Assembly: GCA_910574885.1 (NCBI GenBank)
Contig: CAJTDD010000037.1
Span: 1 to 40,613 of the forward strand
From: Lachnospiraceae bacterium
GTDB lineage: Bacteria > Bacillota > Clostridia > Lachnospirales > Lachnospiraceae
Direction of reading: 5' to 3'
DNA length: 40,613 bases
The position numbers and the translations under genes were made by a program. Positions 21,417 through 29,468 of the stretch are shown one piece after another; position 1 is the stretch's first letter; the number at the start of each line of letters is the position of its first letter. The notes beneath the pieces are model-generated. The model saw only the letters and a list, made by a program, of their open reading frames with translations, searched no databases and had not been told where the DNA came from.

Positions 21417-23141
21417 ATGAAAAATAAAACATATAATAAGCGTAAGATCCTGGTGGTTTTCGTCGTTGCGGCCGTGATTATCCTGGCGTTGGTGGGGAGG
21501 CTTGTCTATCTGATGGTGTTCGATGCAAAATACTATCAGAAGAAGGCAGAAGACCTTCACGAGAGAGAGCGGGAAATCAAGGCGGCCCGGGGCGAGATAC
21601 TGGACGCCCGGGGCGAAGTACTGGCCACCAACAAGACGGTCTGCACCATATCTGTAATCCACAGCCAGATACGGGAGCCGGAGAAGGTAATTAAGACGTT
21701 GGCGGAGGCCCTTGAGATGGATGAGGCGACAGTCCGTAAGCGTGTGGAGAAGGTGTCCTCCATGGAGAGGATTAAGACGAACGTGGATAAGGAGACCGGG
21801 GACAATATCCGTAATATGGAACTTGACGGCGTGAAGGTAGATGAAGATTTCAAACGCTACTACCCCTATAACGAGCTTGCTTCCAAGGTTCTTGGCTTTA
21901 CGGGAGGGGATAATCAGGGAATCATAGGGTTGGAAGTGAAGTACGAGGAGTACTTGAAAGGGAAGAACGGAACGATCCTGACCACGACGGACGCCCGGGG
22001 GGTGGAACTTAACGGCGTGGCGGAAGACCGGGTGGAGCCTGTGGCGGGCAATACGCTGCAGATCAGCCTGGACTATAATATCCAGATGTACGCCCAGCAG
22101 ATGGCAGAAAAGGTCATGGAGGAAAAGCAGGCGGATAAAGTGGGAATCCTGCTGATGAATCCTCAGAACGGGGAAATCCTTGCCATGGTAAATGTACCGG
22201 AGTTTAACCTGAATGACCCCTTTACCTTGAATACCGGGGCGGACAGCGCTTCGATGTCGGATGAGGACCGCCAGAACGCGCTGAACCAGATGTGGAGGAA
22301 CGGATGCATTAACGATACCTATGAACCGGGTTCTACATTTAAGGCAATCACAGCGTCCGCCTGTCTGGAAGCGGGTGCGGTAAGGCTTGAGGATACCTTT
22401 AGCTGTCCGGGATACCGGGTGGTGGAGGACCGGAAAATCCGCTGCCACAAAGTGGGGGGCCATGGGGGAGAGACTTTCGTACAGGGAATTCAGAATTCCT
22501 GTAACCCCGTGTTCATCGATATTGGGCTGCGGCTTGGGACTGATGATTTTTATAAGTATTTCCAGCAGTTTGGGCTGATGGACCTGACAGGGGTAGACCT
22601 TCCGGGAGAGGCAGGGACGATTATGCACAAGAAGGAGAATGTGGGGATGGTGGAACTTGCGACCATGAGTTTTGGACAGTCTTTTCAGGTGTCCCCCATG
22701 CAGATGGCTACGACATTTTCCGCATTGGTCAACGGAGGGAGAAGGGTGACTCCCCATTTCGGCGTACGTATTCTAGATGCGGAGGGGAAAGAAGTGGAGA
22801 AGTTCAAGTACGAGGAGAAGAAGGGAATCGTTTCCGAGGAGACTTCAGCCACTATGAGGATGCTGCTTGAGAGTGTTGTCTCCGAGGGTTCTGGGAAAAA
22901 TGCGTATATCGAAGGGTACTCCATCGGCGGCAAGACGGCGACCTCCCAGACGCTTCCGAGAAGCGCCAACAAATACATTTCTTCTTTCATCGGATTTGCC
23001 CCGGCAGACGACCCGCAGATATTGGGGATGTGCGTCATCTACAACCCGCAGGGAATCTATTACGGAGGGACCATTGCGGCGCCGGTGGTGCGGAATATAT
23101 TTGAGAGCATATTGCCGTATCTGGGCATTGAAAAAGAGTAG
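21417..23141 (+). CDS. spoVD: Class B penicillin-binding protein, SpoVD/FtsI type
   Basis: A 574-residue transpeptidase, paralogue of the preceding gene. It has one N-terminal membrane helix (about 11-33), the ARGEILDARGEVLA motif, and the transpeptidase motifs STFK (Ser306, Lys309) and SCN (361-363). The third motif reads KTA (506-508) in place of KTG. It ends without a PASTA domain, unlike B. subtilis SpoVD (about 645 residues). Position after ftsI matches pbpB-spoVD in Bacillus, where SpoVD makes spore cortex. A terminator-like hairpin just before it suggests separate control. Division versus sporulation use is inferred from synteny. Confidence 0.88.
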   Translation: MKNKTYNKRKILVVFVVAAVIILALVGRLVYLMVFDAKYYQKKAEDLHEREREIKAARGEILDARGEVLATNKTVCTISVIHSQIREPEKVIKTLAEALEMDEATVRKRVEKVSSMERIKTNVDKETGDNIRNMELDGVKVDEDFKRYYPYNELASKVLGFTGGDNQGIIGLEVKYEEYLKGKNGTILTTTDARGVELNGVAEDRVEPVAGNTLQISLDYNIQMYAQQMAEKVMEEKQADKVGILLMNPQNGEILAMVNVPEFNLNDPFTLNTGADSASMSDEDRQNALNQMWRNGCINDTYEPGSTFKAITASACLEAGAVRLEDTFSCPGYRVVEDRKIRCHKVGGHGGETFVQGIQNSCNPVFIDIGLRLGTDDFYKYFQQFGLMDLTGVDLPGEAGTIMHKKENVGMVELATMSFGQSFQVSPMQMATTFSALVNGGRRVTPHFGVRILDAEGKEVEKFKYEEKKGIVSEETSATMRMLLESVVSEGSGKNAYIEGYSIGGKTATSQTLPRSANKYISSFIGFAPADDPQILGMCVIYNPQGIYYGGTIAAPVVRNIFESILPYLGIEKE

Positions 23142-23204
23142 GAAATGAAGTATACTAGGATAGTTAAAGAGTTGTAATTAACGAAAGAGATAAAGAGGTG
23201 GATT

Positions 23205-24161
23205 ATGGATTATAGTGTATTGATTCCAGTACTGATATCATTTGCGCTGAGTGTGGTGATGGGGCCGCTGATCATTCCGGTGCTTCGGAAGCTGAAGATG
23301 GGGCAGACAGAGCGGGAGGAGGGTGTGAAGTCACACCTGAAAAAAGCAGGTACGCCGACGATGGGAGGAGTAATTATCCTTTTGAGCGTGGTCATCACGT
23401 CGGTCATTTATATTAAGGATTATCCTAAGATAATCCCGATTCTGTTTGTGACCCTTGGATTCGGGCTGATTGGCTTTCTGGATGACTATCTGAAGGTGGT
23501 GATGAAGCGTTCCGACGGTCTGTTCCCGAAACAGAAGATGGCTCTCCAGATTGTGGTGACGGCAATTTTCGCATTTTACATTATCAAGTTTACGGATGTA
23601 TCCCTTGCCATGCTGATTCCATTTACGGGAGGAAAGTACTGGAACATAGGATGGCTTGCGATTCCACTGCTGTTCATTGCCGTGATTGGGACTGTGAACG
23701 GTGTGAATTTCACGGACGGGCTGGACGGACTGGCATCCAGCGTGACCGTGTTGGTCGCTACATTTTTTACGGTGGTCGCCATCGGGACCGAGAGCGGGAT
23801 AGAGCCGGTCACTTGTGCCGTGGTAGGCGCGCTGCTGGGTTTCCTGCTGTTCAATGTATATCCTGCAAGCGTATTCATGGGCGATACCGGCTCCCTTGCC
23901 TTGGGCGGGTTTGTCGCATCCACGGCTTACATGCTGCAGATGCCGGTTTTTATCCTTATCGTGGGGCTGATCTATCTGGTGGAAGTGTTGTCGGTCATGA
24001 TACAAGTGACATATTTTAAGAAAACAGGCGGCAAGCGTATCTTTAAGATGGCGCCTATACATCATCATTTTGAGCTGTGCGGATGGTCAGAGACGAGGGT
24101 GGTAGCGGTATTTTCCATTATCACGGCGCTCCTCTGCCTGATTGCGCTGATGGCTATGTAG
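23205..24161 (+). CDS. mraY: Phospho-N-acetylmuramoyl-pentapeptide transferase MraY
   Basis: A 318-residue enzyme with about ten membrane helices that moves phospho-MurNAc-pentapeptide to undecaprenyl phosphate, forming lipid I. Conserved cytoplasmic motifs are all visible: HLKKAGTPTMGG, the DDYLKV Asp pair, NFTDGLDGLA, and the HHHFEL motif near the C-terminus. AAGAGGTGG precedes the ATG. In Bacillus murE lies before this gene; here it is missing. The murD SD begins within the stop codon. Confidence 0.97.
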   Translation: MDYSVLIPVLISFALSVVMGPLIIPVLRKLKMGQTEREEGVKSHLKKAGTPTMGGVIILLSVVITSVIYIKDYPKIIPILFVTLGFGLIGFLDDYLKVVMKRSDGLFPKQKMALQIVVTAIFAFYIIKFTDVSLAMLIPFTGGKYWNIGWLAIPLLFIAVIGTVNGVNFTDGLDGLASSVTVLVATFFTVVAIGTESGIEPVTCAVVGALLGFLLFNVYPASVFMGDTGSLALGGFVASTAYMLQMPVFILIVGLIYLVEVLSVMIQVTYFKKTGGKRIFKMAPIHHHFELCGWSETRVVAVFSIITALLCLIALMAM

Positions 24162-24176
24162 GAGGAGACATTGAAT

Positions 24177-25526
24177 ATGGAAGTAACGAAGAAGAAGGTT
24201 CTGGTATTTGGTTCGGGAATCAGCGGAATCGGCGCGGCAAAGCTTTTGGAGGCAAAGGGGTCTTATGTGACGCTTTACGATGGCAATGAGAAACTAGATG
24301 CCAGGGAAGTGCGCCAGAAACTGGGAGAAGGGAGCAGGGCGGAGATTGTAATCGGCGCGTTCCCGGAGGAATTGTACGATACGTTAGATATCGTGGTCCT
24401 AAGTCCCGGCGTTCCGACGGATTTGCCGATTGTGAACCGAATGCGGGATGCGGGGATACTGATTACGGGCGAGGTGGAGCTTGCCTATGAAGCCGGGAAG
24501 GGAGATGTGCTTGCCATTACGGGAACCAATGGGAAGACGACTACGACAGCCCTCCTTGGCGAGATTATGGGGAATTATAAAAAGACCTTCGTGGTGGGCA
24601 ATATCGGCAATCCGTACACCACGGCGTCTTTGGAGATGGATGAGGATTCTGTCACGGTGGCGGAGATGAGCAGTTTCCAGTTGGAGACAATCATTGATTT
24701 TCGTCCCAGGGTCAGCGCAATTCTGAATTTTACGCCGGATCATCTGAACCGCCATCATACCATGGAAGCCTATGTGAATGCAAAGAAGAATATTGCAAAG
24801 AACCAGACGGAAGAAGATTACTGTATCCTGAATTATGAGGATGTGCTTACGCGGGAATTTGGCGAAAATATACGGGCGCAGGTTCTATATTTCAGCAGCA
24901 AGCGTAAACTAGAAAAGGGAATCTATCTTGAGGACGGCAATATTATTTACAAAAATGGGGAAGAGATTTTGGTCTGCCGGGTGGAGGAACTGAATCTTCT
25001 GGGAACCCACAACTATGAAAATGTTATGGCTGCTGCGGCAATGGCGCTGGTGTACGGCGTCCCTGCGGACATAGTCAGGAAGAGTGTGCTGGCGTTCAAG
25101 GGAGTGGAGCATCGGATTGAGTATGTGACGGAGAAAAAGGGAGTCGTGTATTATAATGACTCCAAGGGTACGAACCCAGACGCCGCGATCAAAGGCATTC
25201 AGGCGATGAACCGCCCCACCGTGCTGATTGGCGGCGGGTACGACAAGGATTCGGTATATACGGATTGGATCAACAGTTTTGAAGGGAAAGTCAAGAAGCT
25301 GATCCTGGTTGGCGCGACTAGGGAGAAGATTGCAAGGGATGCGCTTGCATGTGGGTTTACGGATTACCAGTTTGCGGAAACCTTCGAGGAGGCGGTGCTT
25401 GCGGCGGCTGATTTCGCCCAAGCGGGGGATGCAGTTCTTTTGTCGCCTGCCTGTGCAAGCTGGGGAATGTTCCCGAACTATGAAGTACGTGGAGAGAAGT
25501 TCAAAGAGATTGTAAATTCCTTATAA
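24177..25526 (+). CDS. murD: UDP-N-acetylmuramoyl-L-alanine--D-glutamate ligase MurD
   Basis: A 449-residue Mur ligase adding D-glutamate to UDP-MurNAc-L-Ala. The N-terminal Rossmann-like substrate domain has FGSGISGIGAAK. The ATP-binding P-loop is GTNGKTT (about 116-122). The central domain has FTPDHLNRHHTMEAY, and the C-terminal domain has YNDSKGTNPDA and LLSPACASWGMF. The ATG at 24177 has GGAGGAG nine bases upstream; a TTG at 24171 in frame is too close to it. It is coupled to mraY and followed 13 bases later by ftsW. Confidence 0.97.
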   Translation: MEVTKKKVLVFGSGISGIGAAKLLEAKGSYVTLYDGNEKLDAREVRQKLGEGSRAEIVIGAFPEELYDTLDIVVLSPGVPTDLPIVNRMRDAGILITGEVELAYEAGKGDVLAITGTNGKTTTTALLGEIMGNYKKTFVVGNIGNPYTTASLEMDEDSVTVAEMSSFQLETIIDFRPRVSAILNFTPDHLNRHHTMEAYVNAKKNIAKNQTEEDYCILNYEDVLTREFGENIRAQVLYFSSKRKLEKGIYLEDGNIIYKNGEEILVCRVEELNLLGTHNYENVMAAAAMALVYGVPADIVRKSVLAFKGVEHRIEYVTEKKGVVYYNDSKGTNPDAAIKGIQAMNRPTVLIGGGYDKDSVYTDWINSFEGKVKKLILVGATREKIARDALACGFTDYQFAETFEEAVLAAADFAQAGDAVLLSPACASWGMFPNYEVRGEKFKEIVNSL

Positions 25527-25539
25527 GGAGTGGCATATA

Positions 25540-26685
25540 TTGACACAGTCTAAGAACAGAAGGTATAGTCAGGGGAATCCCGAAATGCATGCCCCGCCCA
25601 GGGCAGGCGGGTTACGGCCGTCAAGGTATGACTATACGCTTCTTACCGCGTTGTTTCTGCTTGTGATTACGGGGCTTGTAATCCTATATAGTACGAGTGC
25701 GTACAATGGCGACGTCAAGTTCCATGATTCGTTTTATTACTTAAAGAAGCAGGTGTTTGCGACATTGCTTGGAATTGCCGGGATGTTCGTGGTCGCTAAT
25801 ATGGATTACCATGTGTGGCGGCATTTTGCTGTTTTGGGATATTTGACGGCGATACTTTTGTCAGTGGCAGTCTTGTTCATAGGTGATGAGATTAACGGTT
25901 CCAAAAGATGGCTGTCTTTGGGGCCGCTTTCTTTTCAGCCGTCTGAATTTGCCAAGGTGGCTTTGATTCTATTCCTTGCCCAGATGGTGACGAAGAATGT
26001 GAAGGACATCGGGAAGATGCGTACCATGATGAAAATTATGCTGATGATTCTTCCGGTGGTAGGATTGGTGGGGGCGAGTAATTTAAGTACCGCCATTATT
26101 ATCCTGGGAATCGGGGTTATCTTGATCTTCGTGGCAAGCCCTAAGTACGGGCAGTTTATCTTCATGGGGCTGCTTGGCATCGGGTTCATGGCGGTCTTCC
26201 TTGCGTTGGAGAGCTACCGTCTGGAGCGGCTGGCAATCTGGCGGAATCCGGAAGCCTATGAGAAAGGATATCAGACGCTGCAGGGATTGTACGCCATCGG
26301 TTCAGGCGGCTTGTTCGGGCGCGGGCTTGGGGAGAGCATCCAGAAGCTTGGGTTCGTCCCAGAGGCGCAGAATGACATGATATTTTCGATTATCTGTGAG
26401 GAACTGGGCTTGTTTGGCGCAGGGTTCGTGCTGATTCTGTTTTTGATTCTGATATGGCGGTTTTTCGTGATTGCGACCCATGCAAATGATTTGTTTGGCG
26501 CGCTGATTGCCACAGGAGCCATGGGGCATATGATGATTCAGGTGATTTTAAATATCGCCGTGGTAACGAATACGATACCGAATACGGGGATTACGCTGCC
26601 GTTCATCAGTTACGGTGGGACTTCGGTCATGTTTTTGCTGGTGGAAATGGGGCTTGTGCTCAGCGTATCTTCTTGGGTAAAATAG
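25540..26685 (+). CDS. ftsW: Cell division SEDS glycosyltransferase FtsW
   Basis: A 381-residue protein starting with TTG (SD AAGGAG at 25525-25530), with about ten membrane helices. The catalytic-loop and family motifs are VILYSTSAYN, QPSEFAKVALILF, SNLSTAIIIL, EKGYQTLQGLYAIGSGGLFGRG, QNDMIFSIICEELG and TGITLPFISYGGTS. It polymerises septal glycan with FtsI. Position after murD matches ftsW/spoVE in Bacillus. It is clearly paralogous to the protein at 14601 but not recently duplicated. murG, usually next, is missing. Confidence 0.95.
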   Translation: MTQSKNRRYSQGNPEMHAPPRAGGLRPSRYDYTLLTALFLLVITGLVILYSTSAYNGDVKFHDSFYYLKKQVFATLLGIAGMFVVANMDYHVWRHFAVLGYLTAILLSVAVLFIGDEINGSKRWLSLGPLSFQPSEFAKVALILFLAQMVTKNVKDIGKMRTMMKIMLMILPVVGLVGASNLSTAIIILGIGVILIFVASPKYGQFIFMGLLGIGFMAVFLALESYRLERLAIWRNPEAYEKGYQTLQGLYAIGSGGLFGRGLGESIQKLGFVPEAQNDMIFSIICEELGLFGAGFVLILFLILIWRFFVIATHANDLFGALIATGAMGHMMIQVILNIAVVTNTIPNTGITLPFISYGGTSVMFLLVEMGLVLSVSSWVK

Positions 26686-26717
26686 AAGGTCTTTGGTTAG
26701 ACAGGGGAGTATGAAAT

Positions 26718-27629
26718 ATGGGACGCAGGGAATTAAAGGAGCGGGATGGCTCGAGTAGAAGGAAGAAAAAGTCACATAAGATATACGCATTTATCGTCCT
26801 TGCGCTGGCGGCGGCGATTCTCGCGGCTGTCGTCTTTCTTTTGTTCTATGTCCAGAAGATTGAGGTCAAAGGAAATGATTATGTGACGGAGCAGGAGATT
26901 GTGGATGCTGTGCAGAATGACGATTTATCGGTTAATGCATTGTATATTCTGGGGAAATATGCCCTTGGGAAAGGAAAAGTACTGCCATGCCTGGAGCAGA
27001 TGAAGGTGCGGCTTAACGCGCCGTGGATTGTGAAGGTGGATGTGAAGGAGAAGCCGATTGTGGGATATGTGCGCAATGGGGAGCTTTACGACTATTTCGA
27101 TAAAGAAGGGTTTGTGGTGTTGGAATCATCTGCGCTGATAGAAGGGGTTCCGTATATTGAAGGGATCGGCATGGGAGAGGTGAAGCTGTATCAGCATTTG
27201 GAGAGTAAGAACACAAAAATCTTCGAGCAGCTTCTTGAGACGTCCAGAGAGATTGCCAAGTATGGACTCAAGCCGGACAGGATTGTGTGCGAGGGGGATG
27301 TTATCTATCTGTATATGGGGAGGATACGGATTCGTCTGGGGAAGACGGTATCTGCCGAGAAGATTGCGCAGATTACGCCGATTCTTGAAAAGATTGGTGA
27401 TAAGGAAGGGACGCTGCATCTGGAGAATTATTCTGAGGTGCAGGGGACGGTTACTTTTCAGGAGGAGCCTCTGCCCCAGGAGAGTGGAGGCGATGAGCCC
27501 ACAGGGGATGCAGGGGACGGAACGCCGGAAGCAGATGGCGTACAGGATTCGTCTGGCGAGGGTGCGCCGGAAGCAGATGGCGTACAGGATTCGTCTGGCG
27601 AGGGTGCACCGGAAGCAGATGGCGTATAG
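26718..27629 (+). CDS. ftsQ: Cell division protein FtsQ/DivIB with a repeat tail
   Basis: A 303-residue bitopic division protein: a basic N-terminus, one membrane helix (about 21-45), a POTRA domain (about 47-115, starting VQKIEVKGNDYVTEQEIVDAV), then a beta domain to about 250. The last 50 residues are an acidic Gly/Pro/Ser tail containing a 14-residue unit (PEADGVQDSSGEGA) repeated 2.7 times. DivIB links FtsL and DivIC to the septal synthases. Short acidic tails are common in DivIB; the exact tandem DNA repeat is the oddity. SD AGGGGAG at about 26702-26708. Confidence 0.92.
   Translation: MGRRELKERDGSSRRKKKSHKIYAFIVLALAAAILAAVVFLLFYVQKIEVKGNDYVTEQEIVDAVQNDDLSVNALYILGKYALGKGKVLPCLEQMKVRLNAPWIVKVDVKEKPIVGYVRNGELYDYFDKEGFVVLESSALIEGVPYIEGIGMGEVKLYQHLESKNTKIFEQLLETSREIAKYGLKPDRIVCEGDVIYLYMGRIRIRLGKTVSAEKIAQITPILEKIGDKEGTLHLENYSEVQGTVTFQEEPLPQESGGDEPTGDAGDGTPEADGVQDSSGEGAPEADGVQDSSGEGAPEADGV
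27525..27629 (+). repeat. 42-bp tandem repeat at the 3' end of ftsQ
   Basis: A 42-bp unit starting CCGGAAGCAGATGGCGTA recurs at 27525, 27567 and 27609 (last copy partial, ending in the stop codon). The first two copies are identical over most of their length, pointing to recent expansion. It encodes the 14-residue tail repeat. Confidence 0.9.
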
Positions 27630-27742
27630 GAATCAAAGGATAAAATTAAGGGATTGCCGATTCGTCACTCGGAAGAGAGAGGATTGTAATGGGCTTTGGG
27701 AAGAAAATAGAGAATAAAATTGAGAAAAATAGAGGAATTCTA

Positions 27743-27771
27743 TTGATATTTTACACAAAAGTCTATATTAT
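27743..27771 (+). promoter_or_regulatory. ftsZ promoter
   Basis: TTGATA (27743-27748), a 17-base spacer and TATTAT (27766-27771), about 90 bases before the ftsZ start, gives ftsZ a promoter of its own in addition to read-through from the dcw operon. The 230-base gap holds only a 28-codon ORF (27689-27775) of doubtful reality. Confidence 0.65.
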
Positions 27772-27859
27772 ATAAGTATATATGGCAAAGAACACATTTC
27801 ATTTGCTTTATGTGTGGGATGTATAATATATAATAAGGATAACAAAGGAGGAGAAACCC

Positions 27860-29098
27860 TTGCTAGAAATTAAAACGAATGAATCAGAAGCTGCGGCGAA
27901 GATAATTGTTGTTGGAGTCGGCGGCGGCGGCAATAATGCTGTGAACCGAATGATTGATGAGCAGATTGCCGGTGTTGAGTTTATTGCTATTAATACAGAT
28001 AAGCAGGCGCTCCAGTTATGTAAGGCGCCGACGCTTATGCAGATTGGCGAGAAGATTACGAAGGGTCTTGGAGCAGGAGCAAGGCCGGAGATTGGCGAGA
28101 AGGCTGCGGAGGAGAGCGCGGAGGAAGTTTCATCGGCGCTGAAGGGAGCGGACATGGTGTTCGTTACCTGCGGTATGGGCGGCGGTACGGGAACCGGTGC
28201 GACGCCTGTAGTTGCGCGGATTGCCAAGGAGCTTGGCGCGCTGACGGTCGGTGTTGTGACGAAACCATTCCGTTTCGAGTCTAAGACGCGTATGAACAAT
28301 GCGCTGTCAGGAATCGAGAAGCTGAAAGAGAGTGTGGACACTCTGATTGTAATCCCGAATGATAAGCTGCTTGAGGTGGTGGACAGGCGTACCACGATGC
28401 CGGAGGCTTTGAAAAAGGCGGACGAGGTATTGCAGCAAGGTATTCAGGGTATTACTGATTTGATTAACGTGCCTGCGCTGATTAACCTTGACTTTGCAGA
28501 TGTCCAGACGGTTATGACAGACAAGGGTATCGCACATATCGGTATCGGACAGGGACGGGGCGACGACAAGGCGTTGGAGGCTGTAAAGCAGGCAGTTTCC
28601 AGTCCGTTGCTTGAGACGACCATCGCAGGCGCATCCCATGTCATCATCAATGTATCCGGTGATATTACCCTGATGGATGCGTCCGATGCGGCTGAATATG
28701 TGCAGGATCTTGCAGGTGAGGATGCGAATATCATCTTTGGAGCCATGTATGACGATGCCAGGACAGACGAGGCGACTATTACGGTAATCGCTACGGGCCT
28801 TCACAATGTGGGAGGCAGTGCATCTAAACTGAAATCAAGGCTTGAGACGCCAAGGGGCGGCGCTATGGGACATGCCGGCGGCGGTATGCAGCAAGGCGGA
28901 TATGACAGGTCTATGCAGCAGGGCGGGCCTGCGGCGCCAAGGCTGGACTTCGGTATGGGAAGCATGAAGAGCAGCGGAGCGTCAGCGATGCCGAGACGTC
29001 CGGTAGGGGGAACAGCGCCTTCTCTGGATACGCCCAGGACTCCCACCAGCAAGGTGAAAGAGCAGTCGATTAAGATACCGGATTTCTTTAAGAAGTAG
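27860..29098 (+). CDS. ftsZ: Cell division protein FtsZ
   Basis: A 412-residue tubulin homologue. The N-terminal GTPase domain has VVGVGGGGNNAVNRM, the tubulin signature GGGTGTG (107-113) and the NLDFADVQTVM T7 loop region. The variable linker (about 325-395) is Gly/Met-rich with a GGGMQQGGYDRSMQQGG run. The C-terminal peptide ends IKIPDFFKK, the binding site for FtsA/SepF/ZapA-type partners. Start is TTG with AAAGGAGG upstream. It is the last gene of the division block and is closed by a terminator. Confidence 0.98.
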   Translation: MLEIKTNESEAAAKIIVVGVGGGGNNAVNRMIDEQIAGVEFIAINTDKQALQLCKAPTLMQIGEKITKGLGAGARPEIGEKAAEESAEEVSSALKGADMVFVTCGMGGGTGTGATPVVARIAKELGALTVGVVTKPFRFESKTRMNNALSGIEKLKESVDTLIVIPNDKLLEVVDRRTTMPEALKKADEVLQQGIQGITDLINVPALINLDFADVQTVMTDKGIAHIGIGQGRGDDKALEAVKQAVSSPLLETTIAGASHVIINVSGDITLMDASDAAEYVQDLAGEDANIIFGAMYDDARTDEATITVIATGLHNVGGSASKLKSRLETPRGGAMGHAGGGMQQGGYDRSMQQGGPAAPRLDFGMGSMKSSGASAMPRRPVGGTAPSLDTPRTPTSKVKEQSIKIPDFFKK

Positions 29099-29130
29099 GT
29101 TGAGTGTTGAAAGATAATAGAATTCCATAA

Positions 29131-29167
29131 GAGATTCGGACACATGAAGGTGTGTTCGGGTCTTTTT
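29131..29167 (+). terminator. Terminator after ftsZ
   Basis: A 13-position stem (29132-29144 with 29151-29163, some G-U) with a TGAAGG loop and a TTTTT tract. Confidence 0.8.
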
Positions 29168-29233
29168 GTGGTATTTCGATGTATCCCATTGAGTAGTTAC
29201 TGATTATGAGATTGACAAAAATGCGGTCACGAT

Positions 29234-29249
29234 GGAAAAACGATTTAGT
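29234..29249. promoter_or_regulatory. Degenerate upstream LacI-family operator
   Basis: GGAAAAACGATTTAGT at 29234-29249 shares its first nine bases and general plan with the palindrome at 29429-29444. The centres are about 195 bp apart, roughly 18-19 helical turns, which would allow DNA looping by a tetrameric repressor. The match is imperfect. Confidence 0.35.
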
Positions 29250-29354
29250 AAACATTTAAAACAGCAGAGGTCAAGGAATTTTTTGTAAAATGTGTTTCCA
29301 ATATTTGTATATTATGCACTGAAATAGAAATAAAAAATAATAAAAATATACATA

Positions 29355-29383
29355 TTGACAAAAGAGATAAGATGTATTATTAT
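29355..29383 (+). promoter_or_regulatory. Promoter of the ABC/M20 cassette
   Basis: TTGACA (29355-29360), a 17-base spacer and TATTAT (29378-29383), in a very AT-rich region. It drives the operon starting at 29469. Confidence 0.8.
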
Positions 29384-29426
29384 CAGTTCAGAAAGAAAAA
29401 TAAAGCGGCTTATTTTTTTTACTAAT

Positions 29427-29446
29427 TTGGAAAAACGTTTTACCAA
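29427..29446. promoter_or_regulatory. LacI-family operator of the ABC/M20 cassette
   Basis: A 20-bp palindrome, TTGG-N-AAAACGTTTT-N-CCAA, centred on CG, as LacI/CcpA-family regulators prefer. It lies about 45 bp after the -10, ideal for a roadblock. The obvious ligand is the LacI-type protein encoded at 37423. Regulation by CcpA (catabolite control) is an alternative, as cre sites look similar. Confidence 0.75.
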
Positions 29447-29468
29447 AACTACTTAAAGGAGGAACAAT

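Noticed and set aside
21384..22757. 457-codon minus-strand open frame
   Set aside because: Fully antisense to the clear transpeptidase gene spoVD; composition is His/Arg/Leu-rich as expected for a shadow frame.
23331..24068. 245-codon minus-strand open frame
   Set aside because: Antisense to mraY with a His/Gln-rich shadow composition and no SD.
27689..27775. 28-codon ORF between ftsQ and ftsZ
   Set aside because: Has a possible start but overlaps the ftsZ promoter and shows no family features; could be a real small protein, but no support.
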